Shown: positions 55,219-63,758, numbered from the stretch's first letter. The stretch is DNA of 64,000 nt from Rhodococcus qingshengii (GCF_021025955.1 NZ_JAJNCL010000005.1:310001-374000), one strand, 5' to 3'. Notes: generated by a model from the sequence alone, not told the origin. Numbers and translations: made by a program.

Positions 55219-56178
55219 ATGAGTGATGAGGTATCGCCGCGTGAGCGGTCCGGCGATCAACTACGCCGTCGTGACCTGCGCGTAGTTGTCGCCGGTGCGT
55301 GCATCCTCGGGTTGACCTCGGTGCTCTACGAACTCTCCGGAGTGTCTCCGTCGACGGGTGCATTCTTTCGGTGTCTCTATGCGCTCATCCCTCTCGGCGT
55401 GCTCGTGCTCGTCCAGCGCCGCCGGTCACCACGAGCGTCGACGGCGGCGCCCTGGATCGTGAAGTCTCTACTCGCCGGCGCTTTCCTCGGAATCGATCTG
55501 GTGCTCTGGCACGAGTCGATTCATTCGATCGGAGCAGGTCTTTCGACTGTGATCCTGAACCTGCAGGTGCTGTTCGTCGCAATCCTCGGCTATGTTGTTC
55601 TGCGCCAACGGCTCGGCCGGGAACTGGTCGCCAGCCTTCCGTTGCTCTTTGTCGGAGTTGCTCTGGTAGCCGGGACGAGCACCACGCTCACAGGGTCGAA
55701 TCCTGCTGTCGGAGCGTCGTTTGCCGTGATCGCCGCAGGTGCCTACGCGGTCTACATCTTCCTCATGGGGCTGGCTACTCGGGCGGCGGGCAGAACGGCG
55801 TTGCCGATGTTCGTCTCGACCGGAGCCACTGCCCTCACGGCAGGTGTCTACGGCCTCGTGAGCGGAACTTTGGATCTGACGCCTTCGCTCGTAGCTCAAG
55901 GCTGGCTTGTGCTGCTCGCGTTGGTGTCTCAGGTGATCGGGTGGCTGCTGGTGGCCAGCGCCAGTCAGCGTCTGCCTGCCAGTGCAGTCGCCGCCAGCCT
56001 GGTGTTGCAATCGGCGTCGGCGATGGTGTTCGGCGCGGTGCTGCTCGCGCAGACCCCAACTCTCGTCCAACTCGCGGGTGCCGGAATGATTTTGGCCGGA
56101 GTGGTTGTGGCGACGCGGATACCCGCGAAGAAGTCCTCGACGACTGTTGTCGGAAAACGAATGGAGACAAGCGTATGA
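55219..56178 (+). CDS. EamA/DMT family transporter
   Basis: 319 aa. Ten hydrophobic helices in two EamA repeats (about residues 20-150 and 165-300), with the typical end-of-repeat segment PASAVAASLVLQSASAMVFGAVLLAQTPT. Such transporters export or import metabolites and drugs. Its stop overlaps the amidohydrolase start as ATGA, tying transport to hydrolysis of the same or a related compound. Confidence 0.88.
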   Translation: MSDEVSPRERSGDQLRRRDLRVVVAGACILGLTSVLYELSGVSPSTGAFFRCLYALIPLGVLVLVQRRRSPRASTAAPWIVKSLLAGAFLGIDLVLWHESIHSIGAGLSTVILNLQVLFVAILGYVVLRQRLGRELVASLPLLFVGVALVAGTSTTLTGSNPAVGASFAVIAAGAYAVYIFLMGLATRAAGRTALPMFVSTGATALTAGVYGLVSGTLDLTPSLVAQGWLVLLALVSQVIGWLLVASASQRLPASAVAASLVLQSASAMVFGAVLLAQTPTLVQLAGAGMILAGVVVATRIPAKKSSTTVVGKRMETSV

Positions 56179-57770
56179 CCACGGCGGCTGACCACATCTA
56201 CATCAACGGCGACTTCAGGCCCATGGACGGTCCGGTCGGCGATAACCCGACCGCTGTGGCGGTCAAGGACGGCCGATTCGTTGCCCTCGGAACTGATGCC
56301 GAGATCTCGGCGCTGACCGATTCCGACACTTCCGTTGTCGATCTCGCCGGCGCGGTGATTGTGCCGGGGTTCATCGAGACACACCTTCATCCGATGATGT
56401 GGGGTTTGATGCTCAGCGGGGTCGACGCAACGACGAATACGTGCCCGACCATCGAGAAGTTGATCACGGCGTTGGCTGCGCGGGCCGCGATCACACCAGT
56501 CGGTGATCCGATCGAAGCGTGGGGCTTCGACGACAGCCTCGTGGCGGAAGATCGAGGCCTGACCGCGGCTGATCTGGACAAGGCTTCCACCGAGCATCCG
56601 ATTCTGGTGCGGCACTTGTCTGCTCACGGGATCTACGTCAACTCGGTCGCGCTGGTGAAGGCCGGGATCGATTCCGCAACGGTCGATCCGGAGGGTGGTG
56701 TCATCGTTCGCGACAGTGACGGTGTACCCACCGGTGAGCTGTGCGAGGTTCCGGCAATGTCTCTGGTGCACGGCCTTGTTCCGGAGATGAACCCGGATGC
56801 GTCCAAGATCGCGATGCTGCGGGCGCAGGAAGTCATGGCGTCGGTGGGCGTGACGAGCTTCCACGACATGTATGTCACGGCCGAGATGTACGAGGCGTAC
56901 CGGCAACTCGATGCCGATGGTGACCTGCGTCTGCGTGCGCGTCTCTATCTCGGCCACGGGGTGCACAATCAGTTGGGCGAACTCGCCGATTCGACAGACC
57001 GAGTTCGTGTGGGTGGCGTCAAACTCATTTCGGACGGGTCGATTCAGTTGCATACTGCTGCGCTGACCGAGCCATATCACGATCTGGACGGATGCCACTG
57101 CGGCGGAATGGCAATCCCGGCAGGTGCGCTCGGGGCGCTCGTCGAGGAACATCACGCTGCCGGCCGGCAGGTTGCTATTCATACCAACGGTGATCAGGCC
57201 ATCGATTTTGCACTGGACGCAATTGCCGCGGCGCGTGCAGCGCACCCGGACGTCGAGGTCACACATCGACTCGAGCACGTTCAGACGTTGCGGGAAGATC
57301 AGATCGCGCGGATGGTCGAACTCGGGGTGGTGGCGTCGATCTTCGTGAACCACGTCTACTACTGGGGTGACCGGCACCGTGATCGGTTCCTCGGACCGGG
57401 CCGCGGCGAGCGGATCAGCCCCGTGGCTTCGGTCGTGGCGGCGGGGCTTGCCTACGCGCTGCATTGCGACTGCCCTGTCACTCCGGTGAACCCGCTCTTC
57501 ACCATGAACACAGCCGTACATCGAGTGACGCGAGAAGGTCATGTTCTGGGTGCGGAGCAACGGGTTTCCACGTCCGACGCGCTGGCCGGCTACACGAGTG
57601 CTGCCGCTCGTCTCACCGGTGAGTCATCGGACAAAGGTCGGATAGCGGTGGGACTTTTGGCGGATTTTGTTGTGCTCGACGGAGATCCGTTGAGGAGTGC
57701 TTCTGAGGATTTGAATGAACTGTCGGTCCTGCGCACGGTTGTCGGCGGTGAGACCGTCTTCGAGGCGTAG
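56175..57770 (+). CDS. YtcJ-like metal-dependent amidohydrolase
   Basis: 531 aa from ATG 56175; the longer frame upstream is a shadow of eamA. Metal-site residues: HLH in PGFIETHLHPMMW, Lys in GGVKLISDGS, His in AIHTNGDQAID, His in RLEHVQTL and Asp in LHCDCPVTPVNP. This is the amidohydrolase-3 group, which cleaves N-acyl, formyl or cyclic amide bonds. Regulated, by position, by the upstream TetR. Exact substrate unknown. Confidence 0.9.
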   Translation: MTTAADHIYINGDFRPMDGPVGDNPTAVAVKDGRFVALGTDAEISALTDSDTSVVDLAGAVIVPGFIETHLHPMMWGLMLSGVDATTNTCPTIEKLITALAARAAITPVGDPIEAWGFDDSLVAEDRGLTAADLDKASTEHPILVRHLSAHGIYVNSVALVKAGIDSATVDPEGGVIVRDSDGVPTGELCEVPAMSLVHGLVPEMNPDASKIAMLRAQEVMASVGVTSFHDMYVTAEMYEAYRQLDADGDLRLRARLYLGHGVHNQLGELADSTDRVRVGGVKLISDGSIQLHTAALTEPYHDLDGCHCGGMAIPAGALGALVEEHHAAGRQVAIHTNGDQAIDFALDAIAAARAAHPDVEVTHRLEHVQTLREDQIARMVELGVVASIFVNHVYYWGDRHRDRFLGPGRGERISPVASVVAAGLAYALHCDCPVTPVNPLFTMNTAVHRVTREGHVLGAEQRVSTSDALAGYTSAAARLTGESSDKGRIAVGLLADFVVLDGDPLRSASEDLNELSVLRTVVGGETVFEA

Positions 57771-58486
57771 ATGCTCGTCGTTTTACCTTGGGATTGGGTG
57801 CCGGTAGTCAACTCCTTACCGGCTTCGTAACTGTAGATGCACGTGGGCCGGGGAGCGAATTCGCTTCCCGGCCCACAGCTTTGGATGCAGAAGGGGCAAG
57901 TCGCTATTCGATGGTCGGGCAAAGTTATTGGTGGAGTGCTGGTTTCGGAGCGCGCGAGAGTTTGTCATGGCCGGCCGATCCGGCGAGGCGCAGCTATCGA
58001 TGGCGCCCGTGTCCGTGGCGCTCGTGAACGAAATGCAATGGGTACTCGAAACGGCTCGATCCTTCTGTTTGCTCGAGGGTCGCTGTTCTCGGCGAGTTCG
58101 TTCGTGAGGATTCTCGGACATACCAAGAGAATGTAGAACGTGTTCTTGCTTTTATTGGAACGAATCGCCCGTTTGACGACAAATCGTTTTCCGAGAACTA
58201 GTTATGATGCACAGCTAACTTTTTCTAACTGCACTGGTCAGGGTGCAGAATTCGCTCGCGGCGGACGTCGAAATTCCTACTGAACGTTTGACCAGGAAAA
58301 CCGCCACAAAAGCTGATACGTGTGATAAAAATTGATCCGAAGTGGAACAGTAGCTATGCAGGAGCGAGGGCATGCACAGCATCTCGGTTCGACTCGCAAG
58401 CTTTCTGCAACATGTTTGGCACCGATGGCGGATGTACCTTGTTCCGCCATCTCTTCACCTCAATACCCGGCAACGGGACAGATGAA
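57771..58486. other. 716-bp gap without a convincing gene; two hairpins and an AT-rich tract
   Basis: GCCGGTA/TACCGGC (57800-57823) and a 17-bp near-perfect palindrome (57843-57859 with 57860-57876) look like terminators for the amidohydrolase gene. The rest has no good reading frame. From about 58130 to 58340 the DNA is much richer in A and T than its surroundings and probably holds the promoter of the secretion cluster. Confidence 0.6.
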
Positions 58487-59419
58487 ATGAGTCTTCACAT
58501 GCCTCGATTTTTCCCGGTCGGGGACGGACACGAATCCCGTCTCCCTCGGCGCGCCACTGCTGTGTTGGCGGCGCTGCCGGCTGCATTGCTCCTCGCGACT
58601 TCGGGTGCGCTGCTCGCACCCGGTATCGCCTCGGCCGCCCCGGGCGACGACATCACTGACCAGTGCCTGGAGATGTCCCAGAACGGTGGTCCCTGGGTCA
58701 AGCCGCCAGCCTTCGACCCCAGCGGGACGGATTACATCCCGATCCCCGGTGGCGAGGGCACACAATTGGCCTTCGATGTCCGCAATGTCTGTGACCTTCC
58801 CGCCACACTCACACTCTTCAGTGAGGGCTGGTCCGTTTCGGGCGGCGGCACTGCGACGGTGCGGGGCAAAATCGGCAGCCAGGGCGGCCAGCAGTTCGTG
58901 ATCGGACCCGATGCGAATTCCGCGACTCGGATCGAGCTGGTGAAGACGCCTCTCGCGCAAAACGTCAACGTGATGGTCGGTTTCATGATCGGCATCCCGG
59001 CCGGCGAAGTCCTGCAGGGATACGAGATCAACCCCGGCTGGGGTCTGGTCCTGGTGGAGGGCGAGCCTGCTGTGGTAGCCCCCAGTGCTCCGACCGACTT
59101 GTCTCTGGGCGCCGCCGAGGTCGAGGTGGGCACACCCGTCAAGGTCTCTGGCAAGGCAGAGCCGAACAGCACCGTCACGGTCACCGGAGGGGGTGCCACC
59201 TGCACCGCCACCGCGGATACGAGCGGGAACTTCAGCTGCAACCTGACTATCACCACACCCGGCAGTCATCCGATCACCGCCACTGCGACAAATGCGGGTG
59301 GGACCAGCCCCGCCTCCGCAGGAGTCACGGTCAAGGTCACGGCGAAAACCACCGATCCGGGTGGCAGCAGCAGCGGTTCGCTCGGAAGCCTGGACCTGTT
59401 CGGAAGCCTCGGCGGATAA
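58487..59419 (+). CDS. Secreted protein with a bacterial Ig-like domain
   Basis: 310 aa from ATG 58487 (ATG 58499 is also possible). A long Sec signal peptide (basic start, core LAALPAALLLATSGALLAPG) ends at ASAAPGDD. Residues about 50-190 form a beta-rich domain with a Cys pair (DQCLEM, RNVCDL). A bacterial Ig-like domain follows (about 195-285: APTDLSLGAAEVEVGTPVKVSGKAEPNSTVTVTG). The C-terminus is Gly/Ser-rich (GGSSSGSLGSLDLFGSLGG). A probable surface or matrix component encoded just before the SipW operon. Confidence 0.75.
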   Translation: MSLHMPRFFPVGDGHESRLPRRATAVLAALPAALLLATSGALLAPGIASAAPGDDITDQCLEMSQNGGPWVKPPAFDPSGTDYIPIPGGEGTQLAFDVRNVCDLPATLTLFSEGWSVSGGGTATVRGKIGSQGGQQFVIGPDANSATRIELVKTPLAQNVNVMVGFMIGIPAGEVLQGYEINPGWGLVLVEGEPAVVAPSAPTDLSLGAAEVEVGTPVKVSGKAEPNSTVTVTGGGATCTATADTSGNFSCNLTITTPGSHPITATATNAGGTSPASAGVTVKVTAKTTDPGGSSSGSLGSLDLFGSLGG

Positions 59420-59450
59420 CCACTCCGGCCCGACCGGCCACTTAGACCTC

Positions 59451-59489
59451 GCGATGCGCGGGGCGATCTCGACCATCTCCGCGCATCGC
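59451..59489 (+). terminator. Hairpin between Ig-like protein and SipW operon
   Basis: Perfect 11-bp arms (GCGATGCGCGG / CCGCGCATCGC) with a 17-nt loop, 32 bp after the stop. There is no U tract, so it may be a terminator or a partial attenuator. Confidence 0.55.
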
Positions 59490-59637
59490 CAGCCTTCTCG
59501 GCCACCGAATTCAATTCGGCGGCTTGATTTCCCATGCCCCTTCCTGGGGCTGTTTCACCGGAGTGCACATCCGCACGGCCCGGGCTCAACCAAGCGCGTC
59601 GGATGTCCCGCCGCGAACTGCACAGGAGGAATACCAG

Positions 59638-60135
59638 ATGAACAAGACCACAAAGGGTGCGATCGCCGCAGGTGCGGCTGCTGTTCTGCTCGCAGGCGGC
59701 GCCGGCACCATGGCGGCATGGAATGCATCGACCGGCACTGGCGGAAGCCAAGCCGTCACCGCAGGCTCGATGACGATCAGCGAAGCGGCGGGCTCGGGTG
59801 TGTGGAAGCTCGGCGGGAGTGCATTCAACCCGACGACCGACAAGATCGTCCCCGGTGACGTCCTCACCTACACCGCTACGTACAACTACAACCTCGTCGG
59901 CACCAACCTCAAGGCCACGCTCACACCGACCGTCGGCGGTATTTCCGGGGCTCTCGCGAGCAAGCTGGAGGTCGCGACTGCCGGTGGCCAGAACGCAAGC
60001 GTCACCGCGGGCACCGGCACGCGGGATATCACCACCACGATCACGTTCAAGCCGGACACCGCCAACACGGACGGTGCGGGCGAGGCAGCCACGCTGTCCG
60101 GAGCCTCGGTCACCCTCGAGCAGACGCTCAACTAA
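59638..60135 (+). CDS. Alternate-signal exported protein A (RER_14450/TasA-like family)
   Basis: 165 aa from ATG 59638, with AGGAGG upstream. The signal region (basic MNKTTK, core AIAAGAAAVLLAGGAGTMAAW) then NASTGTGGSQAVTAGSMTIS is the alternate-type signal cleaved by SipW-like peptidases, with a Trp just after the cut region. The mature part is a small beta-rich protein (VLTYTATYNYNLVGTNLKATLTPTVGG), rich in Thr and Gly and without cysteines. TasA/camelysin-type proteins assemble into fibres in Bacillus; fibre formation here is inferred. Confidence 0.85.
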   Translation: MNKTTKGAIAAGAAAVLLAGGAGTMAAWNASTGTGGSQAVTAGSMTISEAAGSGVWKLGGSAFNPTTDKIVPGDVLTYTATYNYNLVGTNLKATLTPTVGGISGALASKLEVATAGGQNASVTAGTGTRDITTTITFKPDTANTDGAGEAATLSGASVTLEQTLN

Positions 60136-60150
60136 GCCAAAGAAGGTCAC

Positions 60151-60693
60151 GTGAAGACCCAGTACAAATGGGCGATCGCAGCGTCGTCGGTTCTGCTCAT
60201 CGGGTTCGTCTCGGTGCAGCAGACCGGCGCGCTGTGGCGCGATACCGCAGAATCGACCGGCGGCACTATCCAGGCGGGCATGCTCGATATCTCTGCCGGC
60301 GGTGAAGGGGTCAAGCAGTTCAACCTCGATGGGTTCAAGTTGGACAACAAGGGCCCGGGCGACAGCATTCAGATGCCCCTGCCGGTGATCAACTCCGGCA
60401 ACGTGCAGATGAACTACGTGCTTTCCGATGTTGTACTCAACGGCGCCACCCCACCGCCGCTGAGCCTGCGCGTGGCCAAGGTAGCCAACGAGGCGGCCTG
60501 CACCGCGACTGGTGACGTGGGCACCGAGCTTTACAACGGTGCCATGGACGGCGCAGCCTTTTCCGAGCAGTTGGTTCCGGCCGGGCAGATGCAGGTGCTG
60601 TGCCTGCGGGCCACGCTGGGCCAGGGCGCGGCAGCGAGCCAACAGTCCAACGCGACGTTCACGTTCGACGCAAGCTCAGTGAGCCAGTCATGA
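60151..60693 (+). CDS. Alternate-signal exported protein B (TasA-like)
   Basis: 180 aa from GTG 60151, 15 bp after protein A. Signal region KWAIAASSVLLIGFVSVQQTGALWRDTAESTGGTIQAG repeats the pattern of small residue, Trp, acidic residue and then an AG motif seen in protein A. The mature part includes two cysteines (EAACTAT, VLCLRAT). Its TGA overlaps the signal peptidase start. Substrate for the adjacent peptidase is the natural interpretation. Confidence 0.82.
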   Translation: MKTQYKWAIAASSVLLIGFVSVQQTGALWRDTAESTGGTIQAGMLDISAGGEGVKQFNLDGFKLDNKGPGDSIQMPLPVINSGNVQMNYVLSDVVLNGATPPPLSLRVAKVANEAACTATGDVGTELYNGAMDGAAFSEQLVPAGQMQVLCLRATLGQGAAASQQSNATFTFDASSVSQS

Positions 60694-61430
60694 CCGTCAC
60701 CGCGAGAAGCCGGCGCGCGGGCGAACGTGCCGAGTATGGACCCCGGCACAGCGCACACGTGGAAACATCTGAGCAGCAACATGATCCCGAACAAGACGCA
60801 GGCGAGAAGACCACTCTCTGGTGGTGGACTCGCACCATCGTCTCGTGGGTGCTGTTGCTGTTGATGATCGGCGTTCTCGCGGTGATGGTCGTTATCCCTC
60901 GACTTACCGACTCCACTGCGTTCACGGTTCTCACCGGCTCGATGGAACCGACCATGCCCCCTGGCACGCTCATCGTGGTCAAGCCGACCCCCAACGAGGA
61001 TCTGACCACCGGGGACGTGATCACGTTCCAGCCCGTCTCCGGCGATCCAGCGGTGGTCACCCACCGCATCGAGGGCATCTACTACACCGGGGAAGGGGAG
61101 CGTCGCATCCACACTCGCGGCGACAACAACCCCGTCGCCGACTCGTGGTCGCTGGTGCCCGAGCAGATCCGTGGTCGTGTCATCTACTCGGTGCCGTATC
61201 TGGGCCGGGTGAACTCGGTGATCAACGGGCAATCGCGTTCGATTCTCACCACAGGCGTGGCTGCCGGCCTGGCTGTATATGCGGTGTGGATGGTCGTCAG
61301 CGGCATCCGCGACAAGCGGGGCAAGGCCGATGACGACGAAAGTGGCACCGACCCGACTCTTTCCGGCCCTGAACTCGGCGCGCCGGTATTGCCCGCCGAT
61401 CCATCGGCACCAAACTCCGAATCGAAATAG
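60690..61430 (+). CDS. sipW: Signal peptidase I, SipW/ER type, copy 1
   Basis: 246 aa from ATG 60690. A roughly 45-residue charged cytoplasmic N-terminus precedes one membrane helix (TIVSWVLLLLMIGVLAVMVVIP). Catalytic Ser84 is in TGSMEPTMPPG, and His125 in VTHRIEG takes the place of the bacterial general-base Lys, the hallmark of ER/archaeal/SipW peptidases. The GDNN box follows. A second helix (LTTGVAAGLAVYAVWMVVSG) and an acidic tail (DDDESG) close the protein. It should mature proteins A, B and C. Confidence 0.9.
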   Translation: MTVTARSRRAGERAEYGPRHSAHVETSEQQHDPEQDAGEKTTLWWWTRTIVSWVLLLLMIGVLAVMVVIPRLTDSTAFTVLTGSMEPTMPPGTLIVVKPTPNEDLTTGDVITFQPVSGDPAVVTHRIEGIYYTGEGERRIHTRGDNNPVADSWSLVPEQIRGRVIYSVPYLGRVNSVINGQSRSILTTGVAAGLAVYAVWMVVSGIRDKRGKADDDESGTDPTLSGPELGAPVLPADPSAPNSESK

Positions 61431-61439
61431 GACAGCAGA

Positions 61440-62045
61440 ATGTCTACAGAACAGAAATCGGGCGGCGGCGCGCGTCTCGGGGCGCGGATGCGAAGCCGTC
61501 TGGGCGAGACCGGTTGGATACGTACCCGGGCCGTGCTTTCACTCGGTATGGTCCTGGGCCTCGGGGCGGTCGGCACGATGGCGGCGTGGTCTGACAGCGC
61601 TACCGCGACCACCGGCATGTTCAGCACTTCGTCGGTCCAGCTGAAAGTCGACAACCAGCGGCCCGCACACCAATTCACCGAACTCAAGCGCAACAGCATG
61701 CTGCCAGGCCAGAGTGAGGCCGGGGCATTGACGGTTCAGAACACCGGAACGGCCAACTTCCAGTGGGCAGTATCGGCAACGGCCACTGGCTCGTCCGCGC
61801 TGATCGGGAAGCTCAAGGTTTCCCTACATCAGACCGGTGCCAACGACGGCAGTACTTGTTCAGGACCGATCATCGGGACGCAGCAAGCGTTCTCCGGCAA
61901 CCCGACACTCGTCTCCGGCAGATCACTCGCTGCCGGTGTTTCGGAGCAGGTGTGCATCAAGGTGACCGTCGATTCGACCGCGGGTCAGACGGAGCGGTTC
62001 AAGATCGCCGATCTGGGCTTCAACTTCACCGCAACGGGGCAGTGA
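61440..62045 (+). CDS. Alternate-signal exported protein C (TasA-like)
   Basis: 201 aa from ATG 61440, nine bases after the peptidase stop. A longer basic N-terminus (about 30 residues) precedes core AVLSLGMVLGLGAVGTMAAW and SDSATATTGMFSTSS, the same alternate signal as in A. The mature region is beta-rich with two cysteines (STCSGP, EQVCIKV). Its stop lies 35 bp before the preferred start of the second peptidase. Confidence 0.83.
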   Translation: MSTEQKSGGGARLGARMRSRLGETGWIRTRAVLSLGMVLGLGAVGTMAAWSDSATATTGMFSTSSVQLKVDNQRPAHQFTELKRNSMLPGQSEAGALTVQNTGTANFQWAVSATATGSSALIGKLKVSLHQTGANDGSTCSGPIIGTQQAFSGNPTLVSGRSLAAGVSEQVCIKVTVDSTAGQTERFKIADLGFNFTATGQ

Positions 62046-62080
62046 TCATCGAGATGGACAGCACTGATGAGGAGGTGACC

Positions 62081-62653
62081 GTGGGACGAAGTCGTGGCAA
62101 GGAAATTGCCTTGAATGTGGCTGCGGTCGCCGGGCTCATCTGCCTCATCGCCACTTTCGCATCCCTGATATTCGGGATCAAGCCGCTGGTTTTTCGCTCG
62201 GGTTCGATGGAGCCTGCAATTTCTACCGGTGCGCTGGCGCTGGCGAAGGCCGTGCCTGCAACCGAACTCGCTGTCGGCGACGTGATCAGCGTCGACAACG
62301 ACCAAGGTGTGCGCATTACCCACCGCGTGGTCGAACTCGAACCGGCGGGAGCGGACACCGTGCTCGCCACGCTCAAGGGCGATGCCAACAATGTGGCTGA
62401 TCGGCTGCCCTACACCATCACCGAGGCCGACCGCGTGTTCACCAGTGTCGGCGGGCTCGGCTACGTCGTTGCTTGGCTTTCCAGTCCGCTCGCAACTTTC
62501 CTCGGCGGCGGATTTGTAGGCGCGGTGCTGGTCATCGCATTTGGACGAACTAAAGACCGGCGTCTGGAGAATGCCCGCGCCGCCACTACAAATGACGCCC
62601 GCGTCGATGCTGACGAAACCTGCGGGGAGCTTCAGGAGGCTCATAATGATTGA
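62081..62653 (+). CDS. Signal peptidase I, SipW/ER type, copy 2
   Basis: 190 aa from GTG 62081, chosen because AGGAGGT lies six bases upstream; GTG 62042 and ATG 62054 are in-frame alternatives without such a site. One N-terminal helix (ALNVAAVAGLICLIATFASLIFG), then Ser42 in RSGSMEP and His81 in ITHRVVE as the Ser-His dyad, then a GDANNVAD box. A second helix near LSSPLATFLGGGFVGAVLVIAFG. It differs strongly from copy 1, so this is not a recent duplication. It overlaps the next gene by 8 bp. Confidence 0.87.
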   Translation: MGRSRGKEIALNVAAVAGLICLIATFASLIFGIKPLVFRSGSMEPAISTGALALAKAVPATELAVGDVISVDNDQGVRITHRVVELEPAGADTVLATLKGDANNVADRLPYTITEADRVFTSVGGLGYVVAWLSSPLATFLGGGFVGAVLVIAFGRTKDRRLENARAATTNDARVDADETCGELQEAHND

Positions 62654-63704
62654 AATGCGTCGGGCTAGCACCCGCATGAAGTCGCTGCGGTCGTTGATCG
62701 CTATCGGCGGCGCTGCCGCAATGGCTTTCGGCCTGGCTCAGACCACCGGGACGATGGCCAATCCCACTGACGCGGTCAATTCGACTGGTGCGCAGGTGGC
62801 GACGGGCAACTTCTATCCGACGCCGTTGACCGCAAGTATCGGATGCTCGACGTCGGGTTCTGTCACGAGTCAACGTGGGAACCCATATTGGAGCGCTGTG
62901 CCCGGGGCAACGGGTTACAAGGTCGAACTGATGAACAGGAGTAACAACACGGTGAAGGACACGAAGACCTTCACCTCTACGCAACTTCAGTGGTCGAGCG
63001 TATCTGACTCGGATCGCACTGGACTGTACATCAGGGTCTACACCATCAATGGCCCGATGACCTCGTCCGGATATACAACCGGCGCCGGCATGTCTTTCAA
63101 AGACTGGGTGAGTGGTCGCACTGCGTGCGAGGGTAGTTCGAGCACAAGCAAGCCAAACCAGGTCTGGGAAAACACCAACACCTGGGATCCGACTACCCCG
63201 GCGCCGAACGGGTCGAATCCTCTGAGCCGGATGCAGGCCGAAGCGATGGTGCCGAACGAGCCAGATGCGTTGGAGGCGAACACCACCCAAGCTCCGTCCA
63301 CGAGCGAGACCGTCAAGTCGACAACGTCTACCGAGCCGACCAGCACAACCGAGACCACGACCACGACGGCACCGAGCACGACAACTCCGGCACCGACCAC
63401 CCCGGAAACCACGTCGCCGGAGACCACTCCCTCGGCTGATCCGAAGCCGGTTCTCACGGACACGGTCGAGAGTGGCGGCCTCACCGGCGGCTGGACTGCG
63501 GGTGGTAACAAGGTGGCGGTCGTCGATGCCGACGGCAACGAACTCGCCAGTGGCCGTGTCGAATCTGGCTCCACTCTGCACTGGTACAACGGCCAGCTGT
63601 GGATCGTCGGGGCAACCGAGGTTTTTCGCATCATGGAGTCGCCGCAGGACGGCACGTGGAAGTTCTACAAGGACAGCGGTCAGAACATGCCTGACTTCGG
63701 GTAG
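62646..63704 (+). CDS. Large exported surface protein with fibronectin-like domain and Ser/Thr/Pro stalk
   Basis: 352 aa from ATG 62646, with AGGAGG upstream. The signal-like region (MKSLRSLIAIGGAAAMAFGLAQTTGTMAN then ATGNF) resembles the alternate signal of proteins A-C, but lacks the Trp. Residues about 75-150 look like a fibronectin-type domain (NPYWSAVPGATGYKVELMNRSNN). A Thr/Pro/Glu-rich stalk (about 215-265) follows, a likely O-mannosylation site. The C-terminal domain (about 270-352) is Trp-rich (GGLTGGWTAGGNKVAVVDADG, LHWYNGQLWIV). No LPXTG or membrane anchor is seen. Last gene of the operon. Confidence 0.75.
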   Translation: MIEMRRASTRMKSLRSLIAIGGAAAMAFGLAQTTGTMANPTDAVNSTGAQVATGNFYPTPLTASIGCSTSGSVTSQRGNPYWSAVPGATGYKVELMNRSNNTVKDTKTFTSTQLQWSSVSDSDRTGLYIRVYTINGPMTSSGYTTGAGMSFKDWVSGRTACEGSSSTSKPNQVWENTNTWDPTTPAPNGSNPLSRMQAEAMVPNEPDALEANTTQAPSTSETVKSTTSTEPTSTTETTTTTAPSTTTPAPTTPETTSPETTPSADPKPVLTDTVESGGLTGGWTAGGNKVAVVDADGNELASGRVESGSTLHWYNGQLWIVGATEVFRIMESPQDGTWKFYKDSGQNMPDFG

Positions 63705-63730
63705 CAGCTAATCACTAGACCTCTCGATTA

Positions 63731-63758
63731 TGCCCCCGAGTCTCCGGACCCGGGGGCA
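63731..63758 (+). terminator. Terminator of the secretion operon
   Basis: TGCCCCCG (63731-63738) pairs with CGGGGGCA (63751-63758), with an inner GTC/GAC pairing in the loop, 27 bp after the last stop. Confidence 0.65.

Noticed and set aside
55965-57560. 531-codon minus-strand frame opposite the amidohydrolase
   Set aside because: The amidohydrolase on the other strand has all metal ligands; the antisense frame has no domain and no ribosome-binding site.
57837-58136. 99-codon frame in the gap after the amidohydrolase
   Set aside because: It starts within the terminator palindrome, has no ribosome-binding site and no domain-like sequence.
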